DNA from: Actinomycetota bacterium
GTDB lineage: Bacteria; Actinomycetota; Thermoleophilia; Gaiellales; Gaiellaceae
Assembly: GCA_005884155.1 (NCBI GenBank)
Contig: VAXD01000024.1
Location: 1-22,153 of the forward strand
Length of the DNA: 22,153 nucleotides
Direction of reading: 5' to 3'
In this document: positions 1 through 6,616 of the stretch, piece after piece
How the letters are laid out: each line of letters opens with the position of its first letter
Position numbering within the stretch: the first letter of the stretch is position 1
Program-made: the position numbers and the translations under genes
The notes under the pieces: generated by a model
What the model was told of the DNA's origin: nothing
Seen by the model: the letters and a program-made list of their open reading frames with translations, nothing else
The model's database searches: none

Positions 1-193
1 CGAGCTCGTCGACGGGCTCGCCGTTCTCGATCCGCTGGCGGAACTCTGCGGTCTTGCCTGCGAGCTCGGCGTCGGACAGCTCCTGGAACTCGGGCTCGAG
101 CGTGCCGATGTAGGCCGCCTGCTCGGCGAGCCGCTTCAGCCGACGGCCTTCGCCGAAGCGAAGAGCCTTCTCGAACGAGCCGAGCTGGGACAC
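1..193 (-). CDS. secA: Preprotein translocase ATPase SecA, N-terminal fragment (runs off the window)
   Basis: SecA is the cytoplasmic motor that drives unfolded proteins through the SecYEG channel. Only the first 64 codons are present. The translation from a GTG at 193 contains FEKALRFGEGRRLKRL, then an ALEPEF-like segment (TLEPEFQELSD) and AELAGKTAEFRQRIENGEP. This is the usual SecA N-terminus: the amphipathic first helix, then the segment before the first nucleotide-binding fold. The Walker A motif would lie beyond the window edge. No strong Shine-Dalgarno is visible before the GTG. The gene follows a broken unknown gene and hpf in the same direction, with a 33-nt gap. Identity is confident from the N-terminus; the exact start is less so. 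Confidence 0.85.
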   Translation of the reverse strand, partial: MSQLGSFEKALRFGEGRRLKRLAEQAAYIGTLEPEFQELSDAELAGKTAEFRQRIENGEPVDEL

Positions 194-226
194 AGAGCAA
201 GGGTAGCGGGTTGGGGTTCCGGGCCG

Positions 227-810
227 TTAGAGCGGGTTGGCCTCGACTTCCCAGAGGCGGCCCCGAAGCCTGCTCGCTCTGACGACGTAGGCGTCGCCGG
301 CGCGCTGTCCGAGGCGCTCGAGCTCGGGGACGCTGCCGAACGAGCGTTCTCCGTCCACCGTCAGGACACGCTCGCCGCCGCTCACGGCGAGCTGGAGCTC
401 CTGGCCTGGGACGTCGTCGAGCTCGGCGACCTCGATCCTGCGCGCGGCCACCGCCCACGCGTCACCGCCGTGCCTCACCGCCTCCGCTCGGTACGGCGGG
501 TCGACGGACTGCGCGATCGCCTGCGCCAGCGGCTCGACTGTGGCGCCTTCCGGCTGCTCCGCTGCTCCTCGTCGACGACCAAGTCGCCGTTCGGCAGTGC
601 GACGAAGTGCAGCTCGTCGCCTGTCAGGCCAGGCGCCTCGGCGGCGCCGACGGCATCCCAGCGGCGCGGGCGCGGGAGGCCGTGGATGCCCGTCTCGCCC
701 CAGTGTGGGCCCGGATCGACGGGCGCTGGATCCCCTCGCGGCTCCGAGGACAGATCGAGGCTGGCCTGGCGCGCGAGCTTCTTGTGAATCGGCTCGCGCC
801 GGAAGATCAC
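227..810 (-). pseudogene. Unknown conserved-looking protein, split by an 8-bp tandem duplication
   Basis: Two reading frames, 475-810 (GTG start) and 227-478, read as one protein if a single copy of the tandem octamer at 553-568 is removed. Before the break the protein reads GDELHFVALPNGDLVVDEEQ. After removal it continues PEGATVEPLAQAIAQSVDPPYRAEAV and then into RHGGDAWAVAARRIEVAEL, giving 191 codons with no stop. As sequenced, the upstream frame runs into Arg/Ser-rich nonsense and stops at 475. The start overlaps the hpf stop (GTGA at 807-810), so the gene was translationally coupled in an hpf-secA operon. I recognise no domain. There is no signal peptide or membrane segment, and the composition suggests a soluble alpha/beta protein. 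It could be a true pseudogene, a phase-variable gene, or an assembly error. Confidence 0.7.
553..568. repeat. Perfect 8-bp tandem duplication causing a frameshift
   Basis: GCTGCTCC occurs twice head to tail on the plus strand (GGAGCAGC twice in the coding direction). Eight bases is not a multiple of three, so the second copy shifts the frame of the gene at 227-810. Removing one copy restores a continuous frame. Confidence 0.85.
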
Positions 811-1346
811 TGGGGCTCGATCAGCCCGTATTGGTCGTCGCGGCGGCGGTAGACGACGTTGACCTTGCCCGACTCGGCGTTGCGGAAGACGAAGAAGTCG
901 TGGCCGATCAGCTCGAGCTGCAGGACCGCTTCTTCCGGGGTCAGCGGGGTCACGGCGAAGTGCTTCGTCTTGACGATCGCCGGCACGTCGTCGTCGGAGG
1001 CGGCGGAGGTCGTGGGCACAGGGCCGTTGGCACGCGCTTCTTTGCGCCGGCGCGAGCGGCCTTGCTTGCGGTAACGCGTCACCTGGCGCTCGAGCTTCGC
1101 GACGAGCTGGTCGATCGACGCGCGCATGTCCGACGACGCCTCGCGTGCGCGCAGGACGGGACCGCGCGTCCAGATGGTGGCCTCGGCGATTTGGTTCGCG
1201 GCGATCGACGGGTTGCGTTCGAGCGCGAGCTCGAGCTCGACACGGGGGTCCTCGAGCTGCCGCTCGAGCTTGGCGAGCTTCTGCTCGGCGTAGCTGCGGA
1301 TCGCATCGCTGACCTCGAGGTTCCTGCCCTTCACCTGGAGCTGCAT
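807..1346 (-). CDS. hpf: Ribosome hibernation-promoting factor, long form
   Basis: HPF binds the 30S subunit at the mRNA/tRNA site and dimerises 70S ribosomes into inactive 100S particles in stationary phase. At 179 aa this is the long form. The N-terminal S30AE domain is about residues 1-100, starting MQLQVKGRNLEVSDAIRSY with LEDPRVELELALERNP. A basic linker follows (YRKQGRSRRRKEAR). The C-terminal dimerisation domain is about 122-179 and contains AIVKTKHFAVTPLTPEEAV, HDFFVFRN and VVYRRRDDQYGLIEP. The ATG at 1346 has a good ribosome-binding site (GGGAGG, about 5 nt upstream). It lies 35 nt after comF and overlaps the next gene by GTGA. Identity is very secure. Confidence 0.96.
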   Translation of the reverse strand: MQLQVKGRNLEVSDAIRSYAEQKLAKLERQLEDPRVELELALERNPSIAANQIAEATIWTRGPVLRAREASSDMRASIDQLVAKLERQVTRYRKQGRSRRRKEARANGPVPTTSAASDDDVPAIVKTKHFAVTPLTPEEAVLQLELIGHDFFVFRNAESGKVNVVYRRRDDQYGLIEPQ

Positions 1347-1378
1347 TACGCCCTCCCTTCGAGGCTGGCCTTGCCTGG

Positions 1379-1408
1379 AATCTAGCGGACGACTCGTGCG
1401 AACGTCAC
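1379..1408 (-). promoter_or_regulatory. Possible hpf promoter inside the comF 3' end
   Basis: On the minus strand GTGACG (1408-1403) is followed after 18 nt by TAGATT (1384-1379), which includes the comF stop codon. Each hexamer matches four of six sigma-70 consensus bases. It would give a leader of about 25 nt for hpf. This is a weak, pattern-only call. Confidence 0.3.
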
Positions 1409-2044
1409 GACCTCGACATGGCGCGCTCCGCCCGTCCGCAGCGCGGAGGCGGCGGCGTTCGCGGTCGCGCCACTGGTGTAGACGTCGTCAACAAGCCCAA
1501 TGCGCGTGGGCGGTTTGACGGCAGGGCGGAACGCACCGGCGACGTTTCGCCGGCGGTCGGCCCGCGTGAGCCCACGCTGATGCCGGATCTGCCGCGTCCG
1601 AGCGAGCAGCGGCGCGACCGGCAGCTCCCAACGCCCGCCCAACTCGTGCGCGAGCCGTTCGGCCGGGTGGTGTCCGCGGATCAGCACGCGTGCTCGATCG
1701 GGCGGGACGAACGTCAGCGCGGCCACCCCAGGCCTCTCGACCCCGGCGACGACGAGATCCGCGGCCTCGCCTGCAAGCCGGCGCAACCCGCGCTCCTTCC
1801 ACCCCGCGACGAGACGGCGCACGCAATCGTCGTACTCGACCGCCGCGCGCGCGGAGGCGAGCGCGAGTCGGCGTCCCGAGCACTCCCGGCAGCGCCTGAC
1901 GGGCCACGCGGTCGGCGCCCCGCAACGCGCGCAGAGCGGCGGACGAAGCAGCGGCAGGCGCTCCCGGCAAGGCCCGCACAGCTCCTCCCCGCCCGCGGCG
2001 CAGACGACGCAGCGAACCGGCAGTAGTAGATCGAGAAGTCTCAC
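1382..2044 (-). CDS. comF: ComF family phosphoribosyltransferase-like protein
   Basis: The 220-aa protein has the ComF layout. An N-terminal zinc-ribbon-like segment has paired cysteines (CVVC, LCGPC, LCARCG, CRECSG; residues about 12-55). A type I phosphoribosyltransferase domain ends in the PRPP-binding loop IGLVDDVYTSGATANAAASAL near residues 180-200. ComF proteins support DNA uptake in competent bacteria, but orthologues are widespread in non-competent species, where their role is unclear. The usual RGYNQA segment reads RGHHPAERLAHELG here. The GTG at 2044 is preceded by GGGGAGGTGA, though the spacing is rather long. The gene lies upstream of hpf in the same direction. Confidence 0.9.
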   Translation of the reverse strand: MRLLDLLLPVRCVVCAAGGEELCGPCRERLPLLRPPLCARCGAPTAWPVRRCRECSGRRLALASARAAVEYDDCVRRLVAGWKERGLRRLAGEAADLVVAGVERPGVAALTFVPPDRARVLIRGHHPAERLAHELGGRWELPVAPLLARTRQIRHQRGLTRADRRRNVAGAFRPAVKPPTRIGLVDDVYTSGATANAAASALRTGGARHVEVVTFARVVR

Positions 2045-2080
2045 ATCACACCTGTCTCACCTCCCCGCCGAGGGTAGGCG

Positions 2081-2103
2081 AGAAAATGTCACGTGTCCGT
2101 GAC
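2081..2103 (-). terminator. Probable intrinsic terminator after the nucleotidyltransferase gene
   Basis: Read on the minus strand, a perfect 6-bp stem GTCACG / CGTGAC with loop GACA (2103-2088) is followed by ATTTTCT. It begins about 20 nt after the stop at 2124. The stem is short, so strength is uncertain. CGTGTC also occurs three times here on the plus strand (2092, 2109, 2120). Confidence 0.45.
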
Positions 2104-2123
2104 TCAGGCGTGTCGAATGCGTG

Positions 2124-2849
2124 TCAGTTCGAGAAGGCGCGCTCGGCCTCGGCCAGCGCGTCCGGTGTCCCGATGTCGATCCACTGCCCCGGCACGCGCC
2201 ACGCGTATACGGGCACGCGCATGTACAGCCACTCGACGAAGCGCCCGGGCTGATCCGGGTTGTTCCCCTCGCCGAGGTACTCGCCGACCAGCGGGAGCAC
2301 GTCGCGCGGGAAGAAGTAGAGCGCGATCCCGGCCAGCGTCGAGGACGGGCTCTCCGGCTTCTCCTCGAACGAGACGACGCGGTCGGAGGGGTCTACCCCG
2401 ATCGCGCTCAGCCGCCTGATCGCCTCGAGGTCGCCGACGTCGTAGACCGCGATCGCCGCCGCGCCTCGTTCTTGCGCGAGCCGGACGAGCCCGTCGAGCC
2501 GCTCCGTGAAGAGGCTGTCGCCGGCCGCCACGACGAGGTCGTCGTCGAGCCCAGCCTCACGGATGGCGAGCGCGAGGTCGCCGATCGCCCCGACCTTGTC
2601 CTCCTCCGACGTCGTCCCGTCGTCGATCACCTCGACCTCGACCTGAGCGCCCGCGGCCCATTCCCGAAAGCGGCCGGCGAACTTCGCGTTCGTGACGACG
2701 AAGACCGCGTCGAGCTCCTCGAGCGGCAACTGGCCGAGCAGGCGGTCGAGTATCGGCCGGCCGGCCACTTCGAGCAAGTGCTTCGGCTCGTCCTGCGTGA
2801 GCGGGTAGAGCCGCGTCGCGTAGCCCGCGGCAAGGATGACGGCCTTCAC
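2124..2849 (-). CDS. Sugar nucleotidyltransferase (glucose-1-phosphate thymidylyltransferase-like)
   Basis: This family joins a sugar 1-phosphate to an NTP to make an NDP-sugar for envelope glycans. The 241-aa protein starts MKAVILAAGYATRLYPLT, which is the nucleotide-binding loop (usually GxGTRLxPLT, here with Tyr-Ala). Then come the lysine segment DEPKHLLEVAGRPIL, a metal-site aspartate in VVAAGDSLF, a substrate loop around FEEKPESP, and WIDIGTPDALAEAE near the end. I chose the GTG at 2849 because it starts directly at the conserved beta strand and overlaps the mtnA stop by 4 nt (GTGA). An upstream extension would only read mtnA out of frame. Sugar and nucleotide specificity cannot be told from sequence. 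The pairing with mtnA is probably operon coupling, not shared chemistry. Confidence 0.88.
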   Translation of the reverse strand: MKAVILAAGYATRLYPLTQDEPKHLLEVAGRPILDRLLGQLPLEELDAVFVVTNAKFAGRFREWAAGAQVEVEVIDDGTTSEEDKVGAIGDLALAIREAGLDDDLVVAAGDSLFTERLDGLVRLAQERGAAAIAVYDVGDLEAIRRLSAIGVDPSDRVVSFEEKPESPSSTLAGIALYFFPRDVLPLVGEYLGEGNNPDQPGRFVEWLYMRVPVYAWRVPGQWIDIGTPDALAEAERAFSN

Positions 2850-3796
2850 GCCGCGACCAGCTCGAGGCTCTCGACGTAGGGCGGCCGGTGGACGCCGGCC
2901 TCGGTGACGATCGCGGAGATCAGCTCCGCAGGCGTCACGTCGAAGGCCGGGTTCCACGCCGGAAAGCGCGACGTCACCTCACCGGGATCGCGCTCCTCGA
3001 TCGGGATCTCGGCTCCGGTCGCGGTCTCGAGGTCGACCGTCGAGCTCGGCGCCACGACGTAGAACGGGACACCGTGCCGCTCGGCGAGCACGGCGAGAGG
3101 GTAGGTCCCGATCTTGTTCGCCGTGTCGCCGTTCGCGGCAATCCGGTCCGCGCCGACCAGCACGCAGTCGACCTCGCCACCCGCGAGCAGCGAGCCCGCC
3201 GCTGCATCCGCGACGACGGTGTGCGGAATCCCTTGGGCCTCGAGCTCCCATGCCGTCAAGCGCGCGCCCTGCAGCAGCGGTCGCGTCTCGTCGACAAAGA
3301 CGTGCCGCAGGAGGCCGCGCTGCCACGCCTCCCGGAGGCCCCCGAGAGCCGTTCCCTGCCCGCCGGTCGCGAGCGCGCCGGTGTTGCAGTGCGTCAGCGC
3401 GCGGCTACCGGGCGCGAGCAGCTCCGCCGCGTGCGCGCTCATCTGCCGGCAGCGCTCGACCTCCTCGTTGTGCAGCTCGCGCGCCCGCGCAGCCGGATCC
3501 GGCGCCGAGCGGACCTCCCGCAGTGCCCAGCCGAGGTTGGCCGCGGTCGGCCGAGCGCCTTCGAGCACTGAGAACGCGCTACCCAAGTCCTCCCCACGCG
3601 CCGCCGCCAGCGCATAGCCGTACGCTCCTGCGATCCCGATCGCCGGCGCGCCCCGCACTGCGAGCGTCCTGATCGCGTCGGCCACGTCCGCCGCCGACCG
3701 GCAGACGAGCTCGGCCTCTTCGCCCGGCAGCCGCCGCTGGTCGAGCAGGACGACGCGGTCGGCTTCGAGCCGGATGATCTGCTCGGGGTCGAGCAC
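2846..3796 (-). CDS. mtnA: S-methyl-5-thioribose-1-phosphate isomerase
   Basis: MtnA converts 5-methylthioribose 1-phosphate to 5-methylthioribulose 1-phosphate in the methionine salvage pathway, which recycles methylthioadenosine. The 316-aa product has RGAPAIGIAGAYG (about 49-61), the catalytic cysteine in THCNTGALATGG (Cys137) and the catalytic aspartate in VGADRIAANGDTANKIGTY (Asp217). This is the full set separating MtnA from the related eIF2B-like subunits. I chose the GTG at 3796: it gives the normal length, and a -10-like TACAGT lies 6 nt upstream. A longer upstream frame is Ser/Ala/Arg-rich and overlaps the divergent gene, so it is unlikely. No other salvage gene (mtnP, mtnB, mtnK) is visible, but ahcY is nearby. 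Confidence 0.94.
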   Translation of the reverse strand: MLDPEQIIRLEADRVVLLDQRRLPGEEAELVCRSAADVADAIRTLAVRGAPAIGIAGAYGYALAAARGEDLGSAFSVLEGARPTAANLGWALREVRSAPDPAARARELHNEEVERCRQMSAHAAELLAPGSRALTHCNTGALATGGQGTALGGLREAWQRGLLRHVFVDETRPLLQGARLTAWELEAQGIPHTVVADAAAGSLLAGGEVDCVLVGADRIAANGDTANKIGTYPLAVLAERHGVPFYVVAPSSTVDLETATGAEIPIEERDPGEVTSRFPAWNPAFDVTPAELISAIVTEAGVHRPPYVESLELVAA

Positions 3797-3802
3797 GACC
3801 GG

Positions 3803-3812
3803 ACTGTAGCCT
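3803..3812. promoter_or_regulatory. Overlapping divergent -10 boxes for mtnA and the acetyltransferase gene
   Basis: Plus strand: TAGCCT (3807-3812), then 6 nt, then the ATG at 3819. Minus strand: TACAGT (3808-3803), then 6 nt, then the GTG at 3796. The two boxes share the TA at 3807-3808. A TANNNT box 6-7 nt before the start codon is the known pattern of leaderless actinobacterial transcripts. Neither gene has a Shine-Dalgarno in the 22-nt gap. No good -35 box was seen. Confidence 0.5.
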
Positions 3813-3818
3813 GGCCGG

Positions 3819-4340
3819 ATGGCCGAACCGACCCTCCGGGCCGAGCAGCCGGGCGACGGCGACGCCATCGCGGCAGTCACGGCGGCGGCCTTCGGCAAGC
3901 AGCTCGAAGCGAGGATGGTCGGGGCGATCCGAGCCTCAGACCGGTTTGTGCCGGAGCTCTCGCTCGTGGCCGAGCTGGACGGTCGGATCATCGGACACGT
4001 CATCCTGAGCTATGTCGATCTCGTCGGCGAGCCCGTCACGACCCGCGTGCTCGAGCTCGGCCCGATGTCCGTCGCGCCGGAGCATCAGCGCCGCGGCATC
4101 GGCTCGGCTCTCATCCGCGAAGCGCTACACCGCGCGGAGGCTCGCGGCGACCCGGTCGTGCTCGTTCTCGGCCATCCCTGGTACTACCCGCGGTTCGGCT
4201 TCCGGCCGGCTTCGCAGCTCGGCATCGCAGCTCCGGATCCCGAGCTGCCCGACGAGGTCTTCATGGCCTTGCCGCTCCAGTCGTACGACCCCGGCCTGCG
4301 CGGCCGGGTCGTCCTACCGCCCGCGTTCGCGGCCACCTAG
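3819..4340 (+). CDS. GNAT family N-acetyltransferase (YhbS-like)
   Basis: This is the only plus-strand gene in the window. GNAT enzymes move an acetyl group from acetyl-CoA to an amine; the acceptor here is unknown. The 173-aa protein shows strand motif SLVAELDGRIIGHVILSY (about 47-66), acetyl-CoA pyrophosphate-binding loop VAPEHQRRGIGSALIREAL (about 86-104), and VLGHPWYYPRFGFRPAS (about 125-141), typical of the YhbS subgroup. The ATG at 3819 fits the -10 box just upstream. Its stop overlaps the stop of the convergent hydrolase gene (CTAG at 4337-4340), so the two transcripts collide at their 3' ends. Divergent from mtnA by 22 nt. Confidence 0.9.
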   Translation: MAEPTLRAEQPGDGDAIAAVTAAAFGKQLEARMVGAIRASDRFVPELSLVAELDGRIIGHVILSYVDLVGEPVTTRVLELGPMSVAPEHQRRGIGSALIREALHRAEARGDPVVLVLGHPWYYPRFGFRPASQLGIAAPDPELPDEVFMALPLQSYDPGLRGRVVLPPAFAAT

Positions 4341-4984
4341 CCTGCGAGCCCGAGGAAGCGCGCGATGACTCGACGGACCTCCGGCGAGCGCACGAGATCC
4401 CAGTGGTCGAGCCCGTCCAGCTCGACGAGCTCCGCGCCGTACATCTGAGCCACCCGCGCGCCGCGCTCCTCGCGGAACTCGTCTCCGACGACGACGAGCA
4501 CTGGACACGGAAGCGACGGTACCGAGATCCCGCGCTTACGCTCGAGCCGCGCGAGCAGCGACTCGGGCCGAGCGGTCATGCCCGCCGGGAACGGCCCGTA
4601 GACCTCTTCCGGGTCGAAGGCCCCGGGACGCGGCTCGACCGACTCGTCCACTCCCTGCGCCTCGGCCGGCGGGCTCGACTCGACCAACACCAAACTGTGC
4701 GCCTCGAACCGCTCCGCCGCCTGCAGCACCGCGAGCCCGCCCATGCTCCAGCCGCAGAGCACGACCGGCGCCGGCAGCGCGCGAGCCACGTCCACCACGG
4801 CCTTCGCGTAGTCCTCGTGGCTCGCGTGCGCGACGTCGAGCCCGTCGAGGAGGTCGACCGCGACCACCTCGAGCCCCGGGAGCGACTCCGCCCAGCCCTC
4901 GAACACCCACGGCCCGCTGCCCGCGCCGTGAGCGAGGACGAGCGACCGGGGCGGCTTAGGGAGGGCTACGTCCCTTCGTCCCAG
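4337..4984 (-). CDS. Small alpha/beta hydrolase; start codon unclear
   Basis: Visible motifs are LVLAHGAGSGPW (oxyanion-hole HGAG near the N-terminus), the nucleophile elbow LCGWSMGG with its serine, a probable acid in VLVVVGDEF, and a histidine in LDGLDHWDLV. This is the compact RBBP9/Tex30-like hydrolase type, about 215 aa, soluble, with unknown substrate. No ATG, GTG or TTG lies in frame between the overlapping ahcY coding region and the HGAG motif. The next GTG downstream would remove that motif. I placed the start at a CTG (4984) inside the end of ahcY, giving a 19-nt overlap; this is a guess. A lost start or a nearby sequence error is possible. It is probably co-transcribed with ahcY. 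Confidence 0.75.
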   Translation of the reverse strand: MGRRDVALPKPPRSLVLAHGAGSGPWVFEGWAESLPGLEVVAVDLLDGLDVAHASHEDYAKAVVDVARALPAPVVLCGWSMGGLAVLQAAERFEAHSLVLVESSPPAEAQGVDESVEPRPGAFDPEEVYGPFPAGMTARPESLLARLERKRGISVPSLPCPVLVVVGDEFREERGARVAQMYGAELVELDGLDHWDLVRSPEVRRVIARFLGLAG

Positions 4985-6234
4985 GAGGCCAGGTACTTCG
5001 CCTGCTCCTCCGTGAGCTCGTCGATCGCGATCCCCATCGTCGCGAGCTTGAGGCGCGCGATCTCCTTGTCGATCTCCTCCGGCACCGGGTAGACCCGCCG
5101 CTCCAGGCTCGTCGCGTTCGCGACCATGTACTCGGCCGAGAGCGCCTGGTTGGCGAACGACATGTCCATCACCTGGGCTGGATGGCCTTCGGCGGCCGCC
5201 AGGTTCACGAGCCGGCCGTCCGCGATCAGGTAGATCCGCCGCCCGTCCTCGAGCCGGAACTCGTCGACGAACTGGCGAAGCGTCCGGGTGTCGGTCGCGA
5301 GGCCCCGTAGCGCCGGGATGTCGATCTCGACGTTGAAGTGCCCGGTGTTCGCGAGCACGGCGCCGTCCTTCATCCGCTCCATGTGCGAGCGGTTGATGAC
5401 CGACTTGTCGCCGGTGGCGGTGACGAAGAGGTCGCCGATCTCGGCCGCGCGCTCCATCGGCAGAACCTCGAAGCCGTCCATCGCAGCCTCGAGCGCGCGG
5501 AGTGGGTCGACCTCGGTGACGATCACATGCGCGCCCATCCCCTTCGCCCGCATCGCGACGCCGCGGCCGCACCAGCCGTAGCCGGCGACGACGAACTTCC
5601 GCCCCGCCAGCAGGATGTTGGTCGCGCGCACGATCCCGTCGATCGTCGACTGGCCTGTGCCGTAGCGGTTGTCGAAGAAGTGCTTCGTCTTCGCGTCGTT
5701 GACAGCGACCACCGGGAAGCCCAGCGCCCCGTCGCGCTCGAGCGCGCGCAGGCGGATCACGCCGGTGGTCGTCTCTTCGGTGCCGCCCACGATGTCGCCA
5801 AGCTGCTCGCGCCGGTGCGAGTGCAGGACGCCGATCACGTCGGCGCCGTCGTCCATCGTCAGCTGCGGCTTGTGGTCGACCGCGGCCTCGATGTGCTGGT
5901 AGTACGTGTCGTTGTCCTCGCCCTTGATCGCGAAAACGGAGACGTCGTAGTGCTCGACGAGGGCCGCCGCGACGTCGTCCTGGGTCGACAGCGGGTTCGA
6001 CGCGCAGAGGACGACGTCGGCGCCACCGGCCTTGAGCGCGCGCATCAGGTTCGCGGTCTCGCTCGTGACGTGGAGGCACGCGGAGATCCGGTAGCCGGCG
6101 AGCGGCTGCTCGCGCTCGAAGCGGTCGCGGATCGCCGCCAGCACCGGCATCTGCCGGTCGGCCCACTCGATCCGGTTCAGGCCCTCTTCCGCGAGCGCCA
6201 GGTCCTTCACATCGTGCCGTCTCGTCGTCGCCAT
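4966..6234 (-). CDS. ahcY: Adenosylhomocysteinase (S-adenosyl-L-homocysteine hydrolase)
   Basis: AhcY reversibly splits S-adenosylhomocysteine into adenosine and homocysteine using bound NAD, relieving inhibition of methyltransferases. The 422-aa protein has substrate-domain motifs SACLHVTSETANL, CASNPLSTQDDVAAAL and NDAKTKHFFDNRYGTGQST, and the NAD fold VVAGYGWCGRGVAMRAKGMG. It ends YLASWDEGT without the C-terminal Lys/Tyr tail that reaches the neighbouring active site in the eukaryotic-type enzyme. That matches the shorter archaeal/Thermotoga-type form. The ATG at 6234 begins MATTRRHDVKDLALAEEG and has GGGAGGAG and GAGGAA upstream. It lies 17 nt after the MerR-like gene, in an apparent operon. 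It supplies the substrate of the methionine synthase encoded at 11152-13201. Confidence 0.95.
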   Translation of the reverse strand: MATTRRHDVKDLALAEEGLNRIEWADRQMPVLAAIRDRFEREQPLAGYRISACLHVTSETANLMRALKAGGADVVLCASNPLSTQDDVAAALVEHYDVSVFAIKGEDNDTYYQHIEAAVDHKPQLTMDDGADVIGVLHSHRREQLGDIVGGTEETTTGVIRLRALERDGALGFPVVAVNDAKTKHFFDNRYGTGQSTIDGIVRATNILLAGRKFVVAGYGWCGRGVAMRAKGMGAHVIVTEVDPLRALEAAMDGFEVLPMERAAEIGDLFVTATGDKSVINRSHMERMKDGAVLANTGHFNVEIDIPALRGLATDTRTLRQFVDEFRLEDGRRIYLIADGRLVNLAAAEGHPAQVMDMSFANQALSAEYMVANATSLERRVYPVPEEIDKEIARLKLATMGIAIDELTEEQAKYLASWDEGT

Positions 6235-6251
6235 TTCCTCAGCTCCTCCCG

Positions 6252-6587
6252 TTAGGCGGCCAGCAGCCGCTCGTGCTTGCGCTGCTCCCAATCAAGTGAG
6301 GCGCCAAGCGCAGTTGGCTCGCTCCCGGCGAGCCAATTGTCGACCGAGGCTCGCAGCTCAGGCTCGTAGCGAAGCCGCCGCGCGAACGCCAGCTCGCGCA
6401 ACTCGACGCCGAAGCGGCGCCGCAGCTCCCTGAGCGAGCGCAGCTGGTTCAGTTCGAGCAGGCCGTAGAGCCGGTAGCCCGAGCCGGTTCTTCGCGGCAC
6501 GACGAGCCCGGTGCGCTCGAGGTAGCGCAGCATCCTCGGCGACCAACCCGTTTTGACCGCGGCTTCTCCGACCGTCGCTTCCTTCAC
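6252..6587 (-). CDS. MerR family transcriptional regulator
   Basis: The 111-aa protein begins with a MerR winged helix: VGEAAVKTGWSPRMLRYLERTGLVVPRRTGSGYRLYG (about 6-42), then LLELNQLRSLRELRRRFGVELREL, the second helix-turn-helix. The C-terminal part is short and has no cysteine pair, so a metal-sensing role is not supported. An effector domain is minimal or absent, as in small SoxR/BldC-like regulators. The GTG at 6587 has TAAGGT 7 nt upstream, suggesting a leaderless transcript. A palindrome overlaps that box. It sits directly upstream of ahcY in the same direction, so it may control itself and ahcY. The effector is unknown. Confidence 0.85.
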   Translation of the reverse strand: MKEATVGEAAVKTGWSPRMLRYLERTGLVVPRRTGSGYRLYGLLELNQLRSLRELRRRFGVELRELAFARRLRYEPELRASVDNWLAGSEPTALGASLDWEQRKHERLLAA

Positions 6588-6594
6588 GGCCGGA

Positions 6595-6614
6595 ACCTTA
6601 ACACAGATGTGTCA
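6595..6614 (-). promoter_or_regulatory. MerR gene promoter (-10) with palindromic operator candidate
   Basis: TAACACAGATGTGTCA (6599-6614, plus strand) has 7-bp arms TAACACA / TGTGTCA with one mismatch around a 2-bp centre. It overlaps the minus-strand -10-like TAAGGT (6600-6595) by 2 bp. MerR proteins typically bind palindromes in the spacer between -35 and -10, as here. The best -35 candidate (CTGACA) would need a long spacer of about 21 nt, inside the end of the cupin gene. Confidence 0.5.
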
Positions 6615-6616
6615 GA

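Noticed and set aside
540..1385. Plus-strand open frame of 281 codons over hpf
   Set aside because: It is antisense to hpf and the broken gene, with low-complexity Arg/Ala/Asp content and no ribosome-binding site.
2045..2123. Possible tRNA or small RNA between comF and the nucleotidyltransferase gene
   Set aside because: No cloverleaf, T-arm or CCA end could be found. The only structure is the short terminator-like hairpin.
4985..6166. A 609-codon frame joining the hydrolase to a long upstream Arg/Asp/Gly-rich stretch
   Set aside because: The upstream part is the ahcY coding region read one base out of frame. Its composition is repetitive Arg/Asp/Gly/Ala with no family pattern, and ahcY itself is unmistakable.
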